Assembly (NCBI GenBank): GCA_009926815.1
Contig: RFOC01000066.1
Coordinates: forward strand, 1 to 9,600
Direction: 5' to 3'
Length of the DNA: 9,600 nucleotides
From: Planctomycetota bacterium
GTDB taxonomy: Bacteria; Planctomycetota; Phycisphaerae; Phycisphaerales; SM1A02
Shown: positions 1 to 9,600 of the stretch, piece after piece
Numbering within the stretch: position 1 is the first letter of the stretch
Layout: each line of letters opens with the position of its first letter
The notes under the pieces: model-generated
The model's input: the letters and a program-made list of their open reading frames with translations, nothing else
What the model was told of the DNA's origin: nothing
The model's database searches: none
Position numbers and translations under genes: made by a program

Positions 1-14
1 GGCGTCGATCGAAG

Positions 15-88
15 CGCGGCTGGCGGGACTCGAACCTGCAACCCCAAGCTTCGTAGGCTTGTGCTCTATCCAATTGAGCTACAGCCGC
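15..88 (-). tRNA. tRNA-Arg, anticodon ACG
   Basis: Read on the minus strand, the segment folds into a complete cloverleaf of 74 nt. The 7-bp acceptor stem GCGGCTG/CAGCCGC is perfect, as are the D stem GCTC/GAGC and the anticodon stem CAAGC/GCTTG. The anticodon loop is CTACGAA, so the anticodon is ACG (plus-strand positions 52-54). That reads CGN arginine codons, with A34 normally deaminated to inosine. The T loop is TTCGAGT, and the discriminator base is G (position 15). The T stem GCAGG/CCCGC has one A-C mismatch at standard positions 51-63. The 3' CCA is not encoded: the next bases are CTT, so a CCA-adding enzyme would be needed. The gene lies 42 bp downstream of nuoN on the same strand. 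Confidence 0.96.
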
Positions 89-98
89 GGGGAGGAAG

Positions 99-104
99 AT
101 TGTA
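99..104 (-). promoter_or_regulatory. Candidate -10 box for the tRNA-Arg gene
   Basis: On the minus strand the hexamer TACAAT (5 of 6 matches to TATAAT) lies 10 bases upstream of the first base of the mature tRNA. It stands out in a very G+C-rich spacer. Transcription would start about 3-5 nt before the tRNA. No good -35 box is visible: the best offset gives TTCGGC with a 16-bp spacer. The tRNA could therefore have its own promoter as well as being reached by read-through from nuoN. I see no intrinsic terminator between nuoN and the tRNA. Confidence 0.4.
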
Positions 105-130
105 GCGGAAGCGGGGGCGGGCCGAAGGGC

Positions 131-1704
131 TCAGGGCTGAGCGGTCGGAGCACCGCCGCCGCCCGTCGGAGCCGACGCGGTGGCCACCGGCGCCTTGCCG
201 GAAGCCCGGGAGGTCTGCTCGACCAGCCGGTTCAGGAAGATCGGCAGCAGCAGGATGCCCACGCCGAACACCATGGCGGTGATGCGGGGCCAGGCGCTGG
301 GCACCTTGACGATGCCTTCGGCGGCCGGGCCAGCGGGACTGAGAATGGGGACGCCGGCGATGCGCAGGTAGTACCAGACGCTCACCACGCTGTTGACCGC
401 CGCGATGAGCACGAGCGGCGTGTGACCTGCCTGGATCACGGCGATGAAGAGCACCAGCTTGGCCCAGAAGCCCAGGAACGGCGGCATGCCCATGAGCGAG
501 GCGCTGCCCACGGCCATCCATGCGGCCGATCCGGGATGCCTTCGCGCCAGGCCGGCCAGATCGTCCAGCTTCTCCACCTCCTGACCCTGCCGCTCCACGC
601 CTGCGAGGCCCCCGAAGACGGCGAAGTTGGTCACGCCGTAGGCCAGCAGGTACAGGAGCAGGGCCGGGAGTCCGTCGCGGGGTCCCGCCACGATCGCCAT
701 GAGCATGTAGCCCGAGTGGGCGATGCTGCTGTAGGCCATCATGCGCTTGGTGTTCCGCTGCAGGATGGCGCCCACGTTGCCCAGCGTCATGGTGAGCACG
801 CTCACCATCCAGAGGGTGGCCTGCATGGCCGGCGGCAGGCCGTTGCCCGCCTGCAGGTTGCTGCCCCAGCCGGCGGCATCCGCCACCAGCAGCAGGGCGC
901 AGAAGCCGGCCATCTTGGGCAGGAACGAGAGCATGGCGGTCACGGGAGCCGCGGCGCCCTCGTACACGTCCGGTGCGTAGAAGTGCATGGGGGCAGCCGC
1001 CAGCTTGAAGCACAGGCCCAGCACCACCAGGATCAGTCCCGTCAGGCCGACGCCGTCGATGCCGCCGAGGGCCGACTGGGCCAGGAAGGCGTTCTGGATC
1101 TGCGAGAGCTGCAGGCTGCCCGTGCTGCCGTAGATCATGGCGAAGCCGTACACCGTGATGGCGGTGCTGAGCGCGCCCAGGAAGAAGTACTTGACCGCCG
1201 CCTCCTGCGCACGCCGCGTGCCGCGGCTCATGGCCACCATGATGTAGGTGGGCAGGCTGGTGAGCTCCAGGGCCAGGAAGAGCCAGATGAGATCCGGGCT
1301 GCCCGGGATGAGCATGGCGCCGCAGAGCGCCAGCAGCATGAAGGCGAAGAACTCGCCGCGCACCACGCGAAGCGGATCGAAGGCGGCCACGCCCCGGGCG
1401 ACGGCCTCCTCGTAGCGACGGTCGACCAGGCCGGTGGCCAGCGTGGCGAAGCCCAGGCCCATGAGCAGCAGCAGGCCACGGGCGTAGCCGCCCAGCGTGG
1501 GCAGCAGCGTGCCCGCGGTCATCTGCCCGCCCCAGCCCTGCACGAGCGCGGCGAGCGCCAGCAGCAGGGCGGCGATGGCCAGGGTCGGCGTGGCGTGCCG
1601 GATGGTCCTGGAGCGACTCAGGCCAGTCACGCTGACCAGGACGGCGCCGCAGAAGACGATGATCTCGGGTGCGAGCGAGGCGAGTCGCTCGACGATGATC
1701 GTGC

Positions 1705-1708
<4 letters not shown>
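131..1708 (-). CDS. nuoN: NADH-quinone oxidoreductase subunit N (NuoN)
   Basis: NuoN is one of the three antiporter-like proton-channel subunits of respiratory complex I, in the cytoplasmic membrane. The 525-residue protein is hydrophobic throughout, with about 14 helices. The residues expected of the family are present: E148 in LALELTSLPTY (E. coli E133), K235 in FKLAAAPMHFYAPDVYEGA (K217), K265 in FLPKMAGF (K247) and K417 in GFWAKLVLF (K395), with matching spacing. The ATG at 1708 overlaps the nuoM stop as ATGA and has a GGAGG ribosome binding site seven bases upstream. The same frame stays open further upstream, but that part is a shadow of nuoM. The protein is slightly longer than E. coli NuoN and ends in a Gly/Ala/Pro/Thr-rich tail (about residues 500-525) likely to be unstructured. 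It is the last gene of the nuo operon; tRNA-Arg follows after 42 bp. Confidence 0.97.
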
Positions 1709-5518
<3,810 letters not shown>

Positions 5519-5522
<4 letters not shown>

Positions 5523-5842
5523 TCGTGGAGTTCCTGCCAGGCCTCGGCACTGAGGGTCTCGCGGCGGCGGTAGAGAAGGACCACCAGGCCCAGCGCCAGG
5601 GCCGCCTCGGCGGCCGCCACGGTGAGAATGAAGATCACGAAGACCTGACCACCCGTGTCGCCGCGCATCTTGCCGAAGGCGATGAAGGCGAGGGCCGCGG
5701 CCTGCAGCATGAGTTCCGTGCAGAGGAACATGAGGATCATGTTCCGGCGGACGAGGAAGCCCACCAGTCCCGTGGTGAACAGCACGGCACTGAGCACCAG
5801 CGCGACCACGATGCCGGCGGATGGCTGGGCCAGTTCGCTCAT
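5519..5842 (-). CDS. nuoK: NADH-quinone oxidoreductase subunit K (NuoK)
   Basis: NuoK is a small membrane subunit of complex I (the ND4L homologue). It links the quinone-site end of the membrane arm to the antiporter-like subunits. The 107-residue protein has three hydrophobic helices (about 9-31, 34-57 and 66-91). The two conserved membrane glutamates are present: E43 in CTELMLQAAAL and E79 in VAAAEAALALGL, 36 residues apart as in E. coli (E36 and E72). Family members are about 100 residues, so the length is normal. The ATG at 5842 overlaps the nuoJ stop, and the gene's own TGA overlaps the nuoL ATG. The upstream GGGGTGG is a weak, close ribosome binding site, consistent with translation coupled to nuoJ. 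Confidence 0.97.
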
Positions 5843-6687
5843 GCGCCACCCCGCTCGTTCTCGGGCAGGTCCAGGACCATGCCGCCCATGCCGGCGGCCT
5901 TGCGACGCTCGTCCTCGCCCAGCTCGATCTGCCGGCGGGCCAGCACCACGGCACCGAACATGGCCATGAGCAGGATCACGCCCGCCAGTTCCAGGCTGGC
6001 GGGATAGCGCGCCACCAGGTCCAGTCCCACCACGTGGACGTTGTCAGGCTGGTCCGCAGGCACGCCATCGGCCGCCTGCATGCCCGGCAGCCGCTGCTGC
6101 GCCTGCACCATCGCGTCGGTGGTCCGGATGGAGGCGGATGGGGCCGAATCCGCGGCCATGGGCGGCACCCGCTCGATCACCGAGCCCAGCGCCGCCAGCA
6201 GGAAGAAGCCGAGGAACACGGCGACCAGCGGCTCGCGAGGCACCCGGTCGTAGTCCTCCGCGCCGATCCGGCCGATCTCGTCCTCGGGGCTCTGGTGAGC
6301 CAGCATCAGCACGAACATGTAGGTGATCAGGATGGCTCCGGCGTAGACGATCACCAGGGCGAAGGCCAGGAATTCCGCCTCCAGCATGAGGAAGATCGTC
6401 GCTGCCGAGATGACCGTGAGCACGAAGTAGATGGCCGCGAAGACGGGGCGGGTGTGGGTGATGACCCGAACCGCGCCGATCACGCCCACCGTGGCCACCG
6501 CCAGGGCCAGCGGGGTGCTGGCACTGGTGGCCGAGGCACCGGCGAGCCGGAGTCCAAAGCCCATCAGCATGGCGAAACCGGCCAGTCCGATCACGGCACC
6601 CGCCCGCCGCAGGGCGACGCGACCGGGACGCAGGACCATGACGAGCCCGGCGGCGGCAATGGCTGCCGCGACATACCAGGGAGTCAT
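5839..6687 (-). CDS. nuoJ: NADH-quinone oxidoreductase subunit J (NuoJ), N-terminally extended
   Basis: NuoJ is a membrane subunit of complex I (the ND6 homologue) next to NuoK and NuoA. From the chosen start the protein has 282 residues, against 184 in E. coli. The family core runs from about residue 59: RVITHTRPVFAAIYF (74-88), then EAEFLAFALVIVYAGAIL (103-120), the bulged third helix of the family, and VGLDLVARYPASLELAGVILL near the C-terminus. Before the core lie two extra predicted helices (about 4-19 and 28-48). A polar Ala/Gln/Pro-rich loop of about 50 residues (172-222) separates the last two helices. ATG 6687 is chosen because AGGA lies six bases upstream; ATG 6711, eight codons earlier, has no visible ribosome binding site. 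It is the first gene of the operon, and nuoI is not upstream. Confidence 0.93.
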   Translation of the reverse strand: MTPWYVAAAIAAAGLVMVLRPGRVALRRAGAVIGLAGFAMLMGFGLRLAGASATSASTPLALAVATVGVIGAVRVITHTRPVFAAIYFVLTVISAATIFLMLEAEFLAFALVIVYAGAILITYMFVLMLAHQSPEDEIGRIGAEDYDRVPREPLVAVFLGFFLLAALGSVIERVPPMAADSAPSASIRTTDAMVQAQQRLPGMQAADGVPADQPDNVHVVGLDLVARYPASLELAGVILLMAMFGAVVLARRQIELGEDERRKAAGMGGMVLDLPENERGGA

Positions 6688-6693
6688 CGGGGA

Positions 6694-6697
6694 TCCT
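6694..6697 (-). promoter_or_regulatory. Ribosome binding site favouring the nuoJ start at 6687
   Basis: AGGA on the minus strand, six bases before the ATG at 6687. The in-frame ATG at 6711 is preceded by a C-rich stretch with no Shine-Dalgarno-like bases, so this site argues for the shorter NuoJ. Confidence 0.5.
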
Positions 6698-6751
6698 GCA
6701 AGGGCGTTCATGCGCGGTCGGCGTGGTCGTGGAGGGTCCGGCTTCGTCGGT

Positions 6752-6763
6752 CACGCGAGCGTG
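6752..6763. repeat. Short inverted repeat CACGC-GA-GCGTG in the nuoJ leader
   Basis: A 12-bp inverted repeat with two 5-base arms around a 2-base centre. It lies in the divergent nuoJ/pgsA intergenic region, about 12-23 bases downstream of the start point predicted from the candidate nuoJ promoter. It could be a repressor site or a small hairpin. Repeats of this length occur by chance in DNA this rich in G+C. Confidence 0.25.
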
Positions 6764-6781
6764 GACTCGGTGGAAGGCGGA

Positions 6782-6810
6782 AAGGTATGCGGGCCGCCGT
6801 GAACCCGCAA
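6782..6810 (-). promoter_or_regulatory. Candidate sigma-70-type promoter of the nuoJKLMN operon
   Basis: On the minus strand, TTGCGG (6805-6810, three of six matches to the -35 consensus) is separated by exactly 17 bp from TACCTT (6782-6787, a TAnnnT-type -10 box). Transcription would begin near 6775, giving a leader of about 88 nt before the nuoJ ATG at 6687. It is the best pair I can see by eye in the 206-bp gap between nuoJ and pgsA. Both boxes are imperfect. Confidence 0.35.
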
Positions 6811-6880
6811 GGTGATGGGCCTCGCGAGCAGCTGGACACCATCGGTGGGAGCCACCATCCACCGGGACCCAACCGGTCGC

Positions 6881-6886
6881 TACCCT
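6881..6886 (+). promoter_or_regulatory. Candidate -10 box of pgsA-pgpA, close to the start codon
   Basis: TACCCT (TAnnnT pattern) lies seven bases before the pgsA ATG at 6894. The hexamer 17 bp upstream, TCCACC (6858-6863), is a poor -35 match. If this box is used, transcription would begin at or within a base or two of the ATG, so the mRNA would be leaderless. That would fit the absence of a Shine-Dalgarno sequence before pgsA. Confidence 0.3.
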
Positions 6887-6893
6887 GCCCGGC

Positions 6894-7517
6894 ATGCCGT
6901 GGACCTGGTGGCACACGCTGCCCAACGCCATCACCTCGGTGCGACTGCTCCTGGCGGCGGCGTGCCTGACGCTGCTGGTGGTCATGGCCGGGCAGCCCAT
7001 GGCCGAGCGGGCGTCGCTGGGCTTCTGGGCCATCGGCATCTTCATCGTGGCGGGGCTGTCGGACATCCTGGACGGCTACCTGGCCAGGCGATGGAACGCG
7101 GTGACGCCCTTTGGTCGCGTGATGGATCCCTTTGTGGACAAGGTGCTTGTGCTCGGCACATTCATGCTGCTCGCGGCGCCGGGCCTGGGTGATGGTCCCC
7201 ATGCCTCCGGCGTGGCGACATGGATGGTGGTGCTCATGTTCGCCCGCGAGATGCTGGTGACCAGCCTGCGGGGCGTGCTCGAGGGCATGGGACGACCCTT
7301 TCCGGCGGACCGGTTCGGCAAGGCCAAGATGTTCCTGCAGTGCGTGACCGCTCCGGCGGCGATCAACATGTGCAGCCACGGCTGGTTCGCCCCGGCCTCG
7401 GCGGGCGTGGCCTTCGCCACATGGACGCTCTGGCTGGCCGTGGTGGCCACGGTGCTGAGCGGGCTGCCCTCGCTGGGCCGGGCCGCGGCGCTGCTGCGGG
7501 CGGGAGGCCAGCGGTGA
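6894..7517 (+). CDS. pgsA: CDP-diacylglycerol--glycerol-3-phosphate 3-phosphatidyltransferase (PgsA)
   Basis: PgsA is a membrane enzyme that joins CDP-diacylglycerol and glycerol 3-phosphate to give phosphatidylglycerol phosphate and CMP, the committed step to phosphatidylglycerol. The 207-residue protein has several hydrophobic helices and the full CDP-alcohol phosphatidyltransferase motif: D57-x2-D60-G61-x2-A64-R65-x8-G74-x3-D78-x3-D82, which binds metal and substrate. The N-terminus (HTLPNAITSVRLLLAA) matches the usual start of the family, so ATG 6894 is well placed although no ribosome binding site precedes it. Other members of this superfamily make phosphatidylserine, phosphatidylinositol-type lipids or cardiolipin. 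The overlapping pgpA gene, encoding the next enzyme, makes PgsA much the best call. Divergent from nuoJ. Confidence 0.93.
   Translation: MPWTWWHTLPNAITSVRLLLAAACLTLLVVMAGQPMAERASLGFWAIGIFIVAGLSDILDGYLARRWNAVTPFGRVMDPFVDKVLVLGTFMLLAAPGLGDGPHASGVATWMVVLMFAREMLVTSLRGVLEGMGRPFPADRFGKAKMFLQCVTAPAAINMCSHGWFAPASAGVAFATWTLWLAVVATVLSGLPSLGRAAALLRAGGQR
7503..7507 (+). promoter_or_regulatory. Ribosome binding site of pgpA
   Basis: GGAGG inside the last codons of pgsA, six bases before the GTG at 7514. It supports a GTG start that overlaps the pgsA stop codon, in a reading frame that is otherwise open well upstream. Confidence 0.75.
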
Positions 7518-8089
7518 GGCCGCGGGATCTCCGTGCGGGCATCGGGGCGTGGCCATGGTTTGCGCTGACCGCCGGCGGACTGGGCCACCTGTGGCCCGCC
7601 AGCGGCACCTGGGGCAGCCTGCCTCCGGTGATGCTGTTCATGGGCATGGCGTGGATGCAGGCCTCGATCGCGTTGCATGGGGTGGCGCAGGCCGCGCTGG
7701 CCGTGGCCGCGAGCGTGGCATGCGTGCGCCATGGCCATGCCGTGGAGCGGGTCACCGGTCGCAAGGATCCGGGCGTGGTGGTGATCGACGAGGTCGCCGG
7801 CATGTCGCTCACGCTGGTCATCGCGCTGCCGCTCCTGGTGATGATGGATGGCCAGGCCGGCCGCTGGGCCCAGGCGATGCCGACCTCGCTGGCCCTGACG
7901 CTGGCCTGCGGGTGCTTCCTGTGGTTCCGCGTGATGGACGTGATCAAGCCGCCGCCCGCTCGCCGGCTGCAGTCGCTGCCCGCCGGCGTGGGCGTGCTGA
8001 TCGATGACCTGGTGGTGGCGCCCTACGCGGCGGCGGCATGCATCGCGTCGATCGAGATCTGGATGCGCTGGCTGACGCCGGCGAGCTGA
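7514..8089 (+). CDS. pgpA: Phosphatidylglycerophosphatase A (PgpA)
   Basis: PgpA removes the phosphate from phosphatidylglycerol phosphate to give phosphatidylglycerol, the step directly after PgsA, at the inner membrane. The 191-residue protein (from a GTG start) shows the family blocks in order: GHLWPASGTWGSLPPV (24-39); RKDPGVVVIDEVAGM (83-97) with acidic D92 and E93; FRVMDVIKPPP (138-148), matching R-x2-D-x2-K-P; and VLIDDLVVAPYAA (161-173) with D164 and D165, which are probable Mg2+ ligands. The glycine-rich block reads A-S-G-T-W-G-S where P-G-T-x-G-S is usual. GTG 7514 forms a GTGA overlap with the pgsA stop and has GGAGG at six bases, so the pair is probably translationally coupled. 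The stop lies only 3 bp from the end of the convergent membrane-protein gene. Confidence 0.95.
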   Translation: MRPRDLRAGIGAWPWFALTAGGLGHLWPASGTWGSLPPVMLFMGMAWMQASIALHGVAQAALAVAASVACVRHGHAVERVTGRKDPGVVVIDEVAGMSLTLVIALPLLVMMDGQAGRWAQAMPTSLALTLACGCFLWFRVMDVIKPPPARRLQSLPAGVGVLIDDLVVAPYAAAACIASIEIWMRWLTPAS

Positions 8090-8092
8090 GGT

Positions 8093-8512
8093 TCAGGGCT
8101 TCGCGTCCGGGGCCGGCGCGAGACGCTGCTCCTTCGGCGGCCGCGTGCGCAGCATGCTGGCGAAGACGAACGCGCCCAGGACCGCGCAGATCCCCAGCAG
8201 GATGACCTGCGGACTGCCGATGCCATCGACCTGCCAGCGTTCCCATGCTCGCCAGGCCAGGGCCACGGCGGCGATGAGCGGCACGAGCAGGCCCGCGTGG
8301 ATGCCGATCATGCCGATCACGCGATCCTTGCGGATCCAGAGCGCCATGACGCTGCAGAGGGCCAGGGCCGCGGCCAGCAGCAGGGGCAGGGCCGCGTTGG
8401 CCAGTCCGCTCTTCTGCGGATCGGTGAAGCGCCAGGCCACCAGCCCCGCCCCGGTGAGCGCGGCGGCGTAGACCAGTCCGATCACGGTGAAGAGTGCCAG
8501 TCGCCAGTGCAT
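8093..8512 (-). CDS. Small four-helix membrane protein of unknown function
   Basis: I do not recognise a family. The 139-residue protein has four clear hydrophobic segments (about 4-27, 38-59, 66-87 and 101-120), a short charged turn (IRKDR, 60-64) between helices 2 and 3, and a polar Pro/Ala/Lys tail (122-139) with RTRPPKEQR. There is no Cys pair, His cluster or other obvious catalytic pattern. The ATG at 8512 is nine bases downstream of the SRPBCC gene's stop, with no Shine-Dalgarno sequence visible, so it is probably translated from the lysA transcript. Its base composition resembles its neighbours. The 3' end faces pgpA across a 3-bp gap with no separate terminator. An integral membrane protein is well supported, but any function would be a guess. 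Confidence 0.8.
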   Translation of the reverse strand: MHWRLALFTVIGLVYAAALTGAGLVAWRFTDPQKSGLANAALPLLLAAALALCSVMALWIRKDRVIGMIGIHAGLLVPLIAAVALAWRAWERWQVDGIGSPQVILLGICAVLGAFVFASMLRTRPPKEQRLAPAPDAKP

Positions 8513-8521
8513 GGCCGAAGG

Positions 8522-8983
8522 CTACAGCGGCCGCTCGGAGCGCATGTCCACCTTCGCCTCCAGCACCGTGCGCAGGTTGCACAGGTACCATCGCCAGCTC
8601 TCGGCGTCGTTGGCGGCGGCGATGAGCGCGTCGGCGTCGTCCGGGAAGGGGCCGTGCCGCTGGATCACGCGCGAGCCCGCCTCCACGTCGGGGCTCACGG
8701 TCCACTCCAGGGGCACGATGTCCTCGCCGATGCCCACGGGCCAGCCCCAGGTGATTCGGCCGCCCGCATCGAAGTCGAGGATCGGCACCTCGAACGCCCG
8801 TCGGAACTTCGCGTCGAACGCCAGCTTCATGTGTCCACCCTTCCGCAGGTCGACCTCGGCGGCCAGCGTGAACCAACGCGTCAGCCCCGCATCGGTGGTC
8901 AGGCAGGCGAAGACCTCCTCGTGACTGGCCGCGATGGTTTCCTTCAGCGTGACCCAGATGCCGTCGTCCTCGCGCTTGACCAT
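8522..8983 (-). CDS. SRPBCC / AHSA1-like domain protein
   Basis: This 153-residue soluble protein appears to be a single START/Bet v 1-type (SRPBCC) domain of the AHSA1-like group. These are helix-grip folds that enclose a hydrophobic ligand pocket; most bacterial members have no known ligand. Supporting features are the N-terminal strand and helix (VTLKETIAASHEEVFACLT, 11-29), the conserved tryptophan region LTRWFT (34-39), the Gly-rich strand KGGHMKLAFD (48-57), the strand with ITWGW (77-81) and the long closing C-terminal helix AESWRWYLCNLRTVLEAK (127-144). No signal peptide is visible, so it is probably cytoplasmic. The ATG at 8983 lies nine bases after the lysA stop without a clear ribosome binding site. 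Co-transcription with lysA is likely; a functional link to lysine synthesis is not shown. Confidence 0.82.
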   Translation of the reverse strand: MVKREDDGIWVTLKETIAASHEEVFACLTTDAGLTRWFTLAAEVDLRKGGHMKLAFDAKFRRAFEVPILDFDAGGRITWGWPVGIGEDIVPLEWTVSPDVEAGSRVIQRHGPFPDDADALIAAANDAESWRWYLCNLRTVLEAKVDMRSERPL

Positions 8984-8992
8984 GGGTACAGC

Positions 8993-9600
8993 CTAGAGGG
9001 CCAGGGGTGCCGGCGTCATCTCGTGGGCGATGAGATCCGTCAGCGTCTCGCGGCGGCGGACCAGCGTGGCGCGATCCCCGTCCACCAGCACCTCGGCCGG
9101 CAGCGGCTGGGCGTTGTACCGGCTGCTCATGCTCATGCCGTAGGCGCCGGCGGTGAAGACCGCCAGAAGGTCGCCCTCCCGCAGCGGTGGAAGGGCCCGG
9201 TCCAGGGCCAGGTAGTCGCCCGTCTCGCAGAGGGGCCCGACCACGTCGCAGCGATCCAGGCCGGGCAGGCCGGGATCCGCGGCGCGCCGCGAAGGCACGT
9301 GGCCATCGCGAGGCTCCGTCGGCCAGATGAAGTGGAACGCGTCGTAATGGCTCGGGCGGAGCAGGGCGTTCATGCCCGCGTCGCAGATCACGAAGGTCTT
9401 GCCTGCCTCTCGTTTCACCCGGATCACGCGGACCAGCAGCACGCCCGCGTTGGCGGCGATGAAGCGGCCCGGCTCCAGCAGGAAGCGCACCCCGCGATCG
9501 CGCAGCGGTCGCATGCGTGGAACGATGGCCGCCGCGTAGTCGGCGGGCGCCGGCGACTGGCCGCTCTCGTAGTCGGCGCCGAAGCCACCGCCCAGATCGA
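8993..9600 (-). CDS. lysA: Diaminopimelate decarboxylase (LysA), 3' part only
   Basis: LysA is a cytoplasmic pyridoxal-phosphate enzyme that decarboxylates meso-diaminopimelate to L-lysine, the last step of lysine synthesis. The window holds the last 201 codons; the 5' part, including the PLP-binding lysine, lies beyond base 9600. Counting from the first complete codon, the fragment shows the PLP phosphate-binding loop DLGGGFG (1-7), EPGR (42-45), the strand end CDAGMN (72-77), PLCETGD (122-128), containing the active-site Cys-Glu contributed across the dimer, and AGAYGMSMSSRYN (150-162), with the conserved Tyr near PLP. These favour LysA over the related ornithine/arginine or carboxynorspermidine decarboxylases. 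The frame runs unbroken to the window edge; the ATG at 9514 is internal, not the start. It leads the two small genes that follow at 9-bp gaps. Confidence 0.95.
   Translation of the reverse strand, partial: DLGGGFGADYESGQSPAPADYAAAIVPRMRPLRDRGVRFLLEPGRFIAANAGVLLVRVIRVKREAGKTFVICDAGMNALLRPSHYDAFHFIWPTEPRDGHVPSRRAADPGLPGLDRCDVVGPLCETGDYLALDRALPPLREGDLLAVFTAGAYGMSMSSRYNAQPLPAEVLVDGDRATLVRRRETLTDLIAHEMTPAPLAL

Noticed and set aside
5523..5954. Upstream extension of nuoL beyond ATG 5522
   Set aside because: The extension overlaps nuoK completely and has shadow-like composition. The ATGA overlap with the nuoK stop is the more credible start.
5821..6969. Plus-strand open frame (382 codons) across nuoJ, the intergenic region and the start of pgsA
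   Set aside because: It overlaps two well-supported genes and their promoter region and shows no conserved pattern. It is open only because stop codons are rare in G+C-rich DNA.
8099..8126. Possible terminator hairpin near the end of pgpA (GCGTC...GACGC)
   Set aside because: The arms are only five bases, the loop is long and no T-run follows on either strand, so I do not call it a terminator.
9512..9514. ATG at 9514 as the start of a short LysA-like gene
   Set aside because: The frame continues upstream to the window edge with the conserved DLGGGFG loop, so this ATG is internal and the gene is simply cut by the window.

Overview
The window is GC-rich (roughly two thirds G+C by eye), densely packed bacterial chromosome. 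I see no mobile element, CRISPR array, phage gene or foreign-looking segment. The likely source is a high-GC Gram-negative bacterium. The lengthened NuoJ and NuoL, the detached nuoJKLMN block and the style of the LysA fragment make me lean towards Planctomycetota (Phycisphaerae-like). That placement is inference with modest confidence, since no rRNA or other strong phylogenetic marker is present.

Layout, left to right. (1) A tRNA-Arg(ACG) gene on the minus strand at 15-88, with its own candidate -10 box. (2) A five-gene minus-strand operon, read right to left as nuoJ, nuoK, nuoL, nuoM, nuoN (6687 down to 131). It encodes much of the membrane arm of respiratory complex I, including all three antiporter-like proton-pumping subunits. 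Every junction is a 4-base start/stop overlap (ATGA three times, GTGA once), which suggests tight translational coupling. nuoA-nuoI are not next to it: the operon starts at a 206-bp divergent promoter region. (3) On the plus strand from that region, pgsA and pgpA (6894-8089), again joined by a GTGA overlap. They encode two consecutive steps of phosphatidylglycerol synthesis. (4) On the minus strand, convergent with pgpA and only 3 bp away, a tight group read right to left as lysA (3' part only), an SRPBCC/AHSA1-like protein and a small four-helix membrane protein (9600 down to 8093).

How the genes work together: the nuo proteins and tRNA-Arg are housekeeping. pgsA-pgpA make the anionic phospholipid phosphatidylglycerol for the membrane in which complex I sits. 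lysA completes lysine synthesis from meso-diaminopimelate. The two small genes behind lysA have no assignable role.

I found no convincing undescribed system. The points most worth a second look are the N-terminal extensions of NuoJ (two extra helices) and NuoL (signal-peptide-like), paired His-rich loops at the same structural position in NuoL and NuoM, the detached nuoJKLMN operon, and the uncharacterised pair downstream of lysA.
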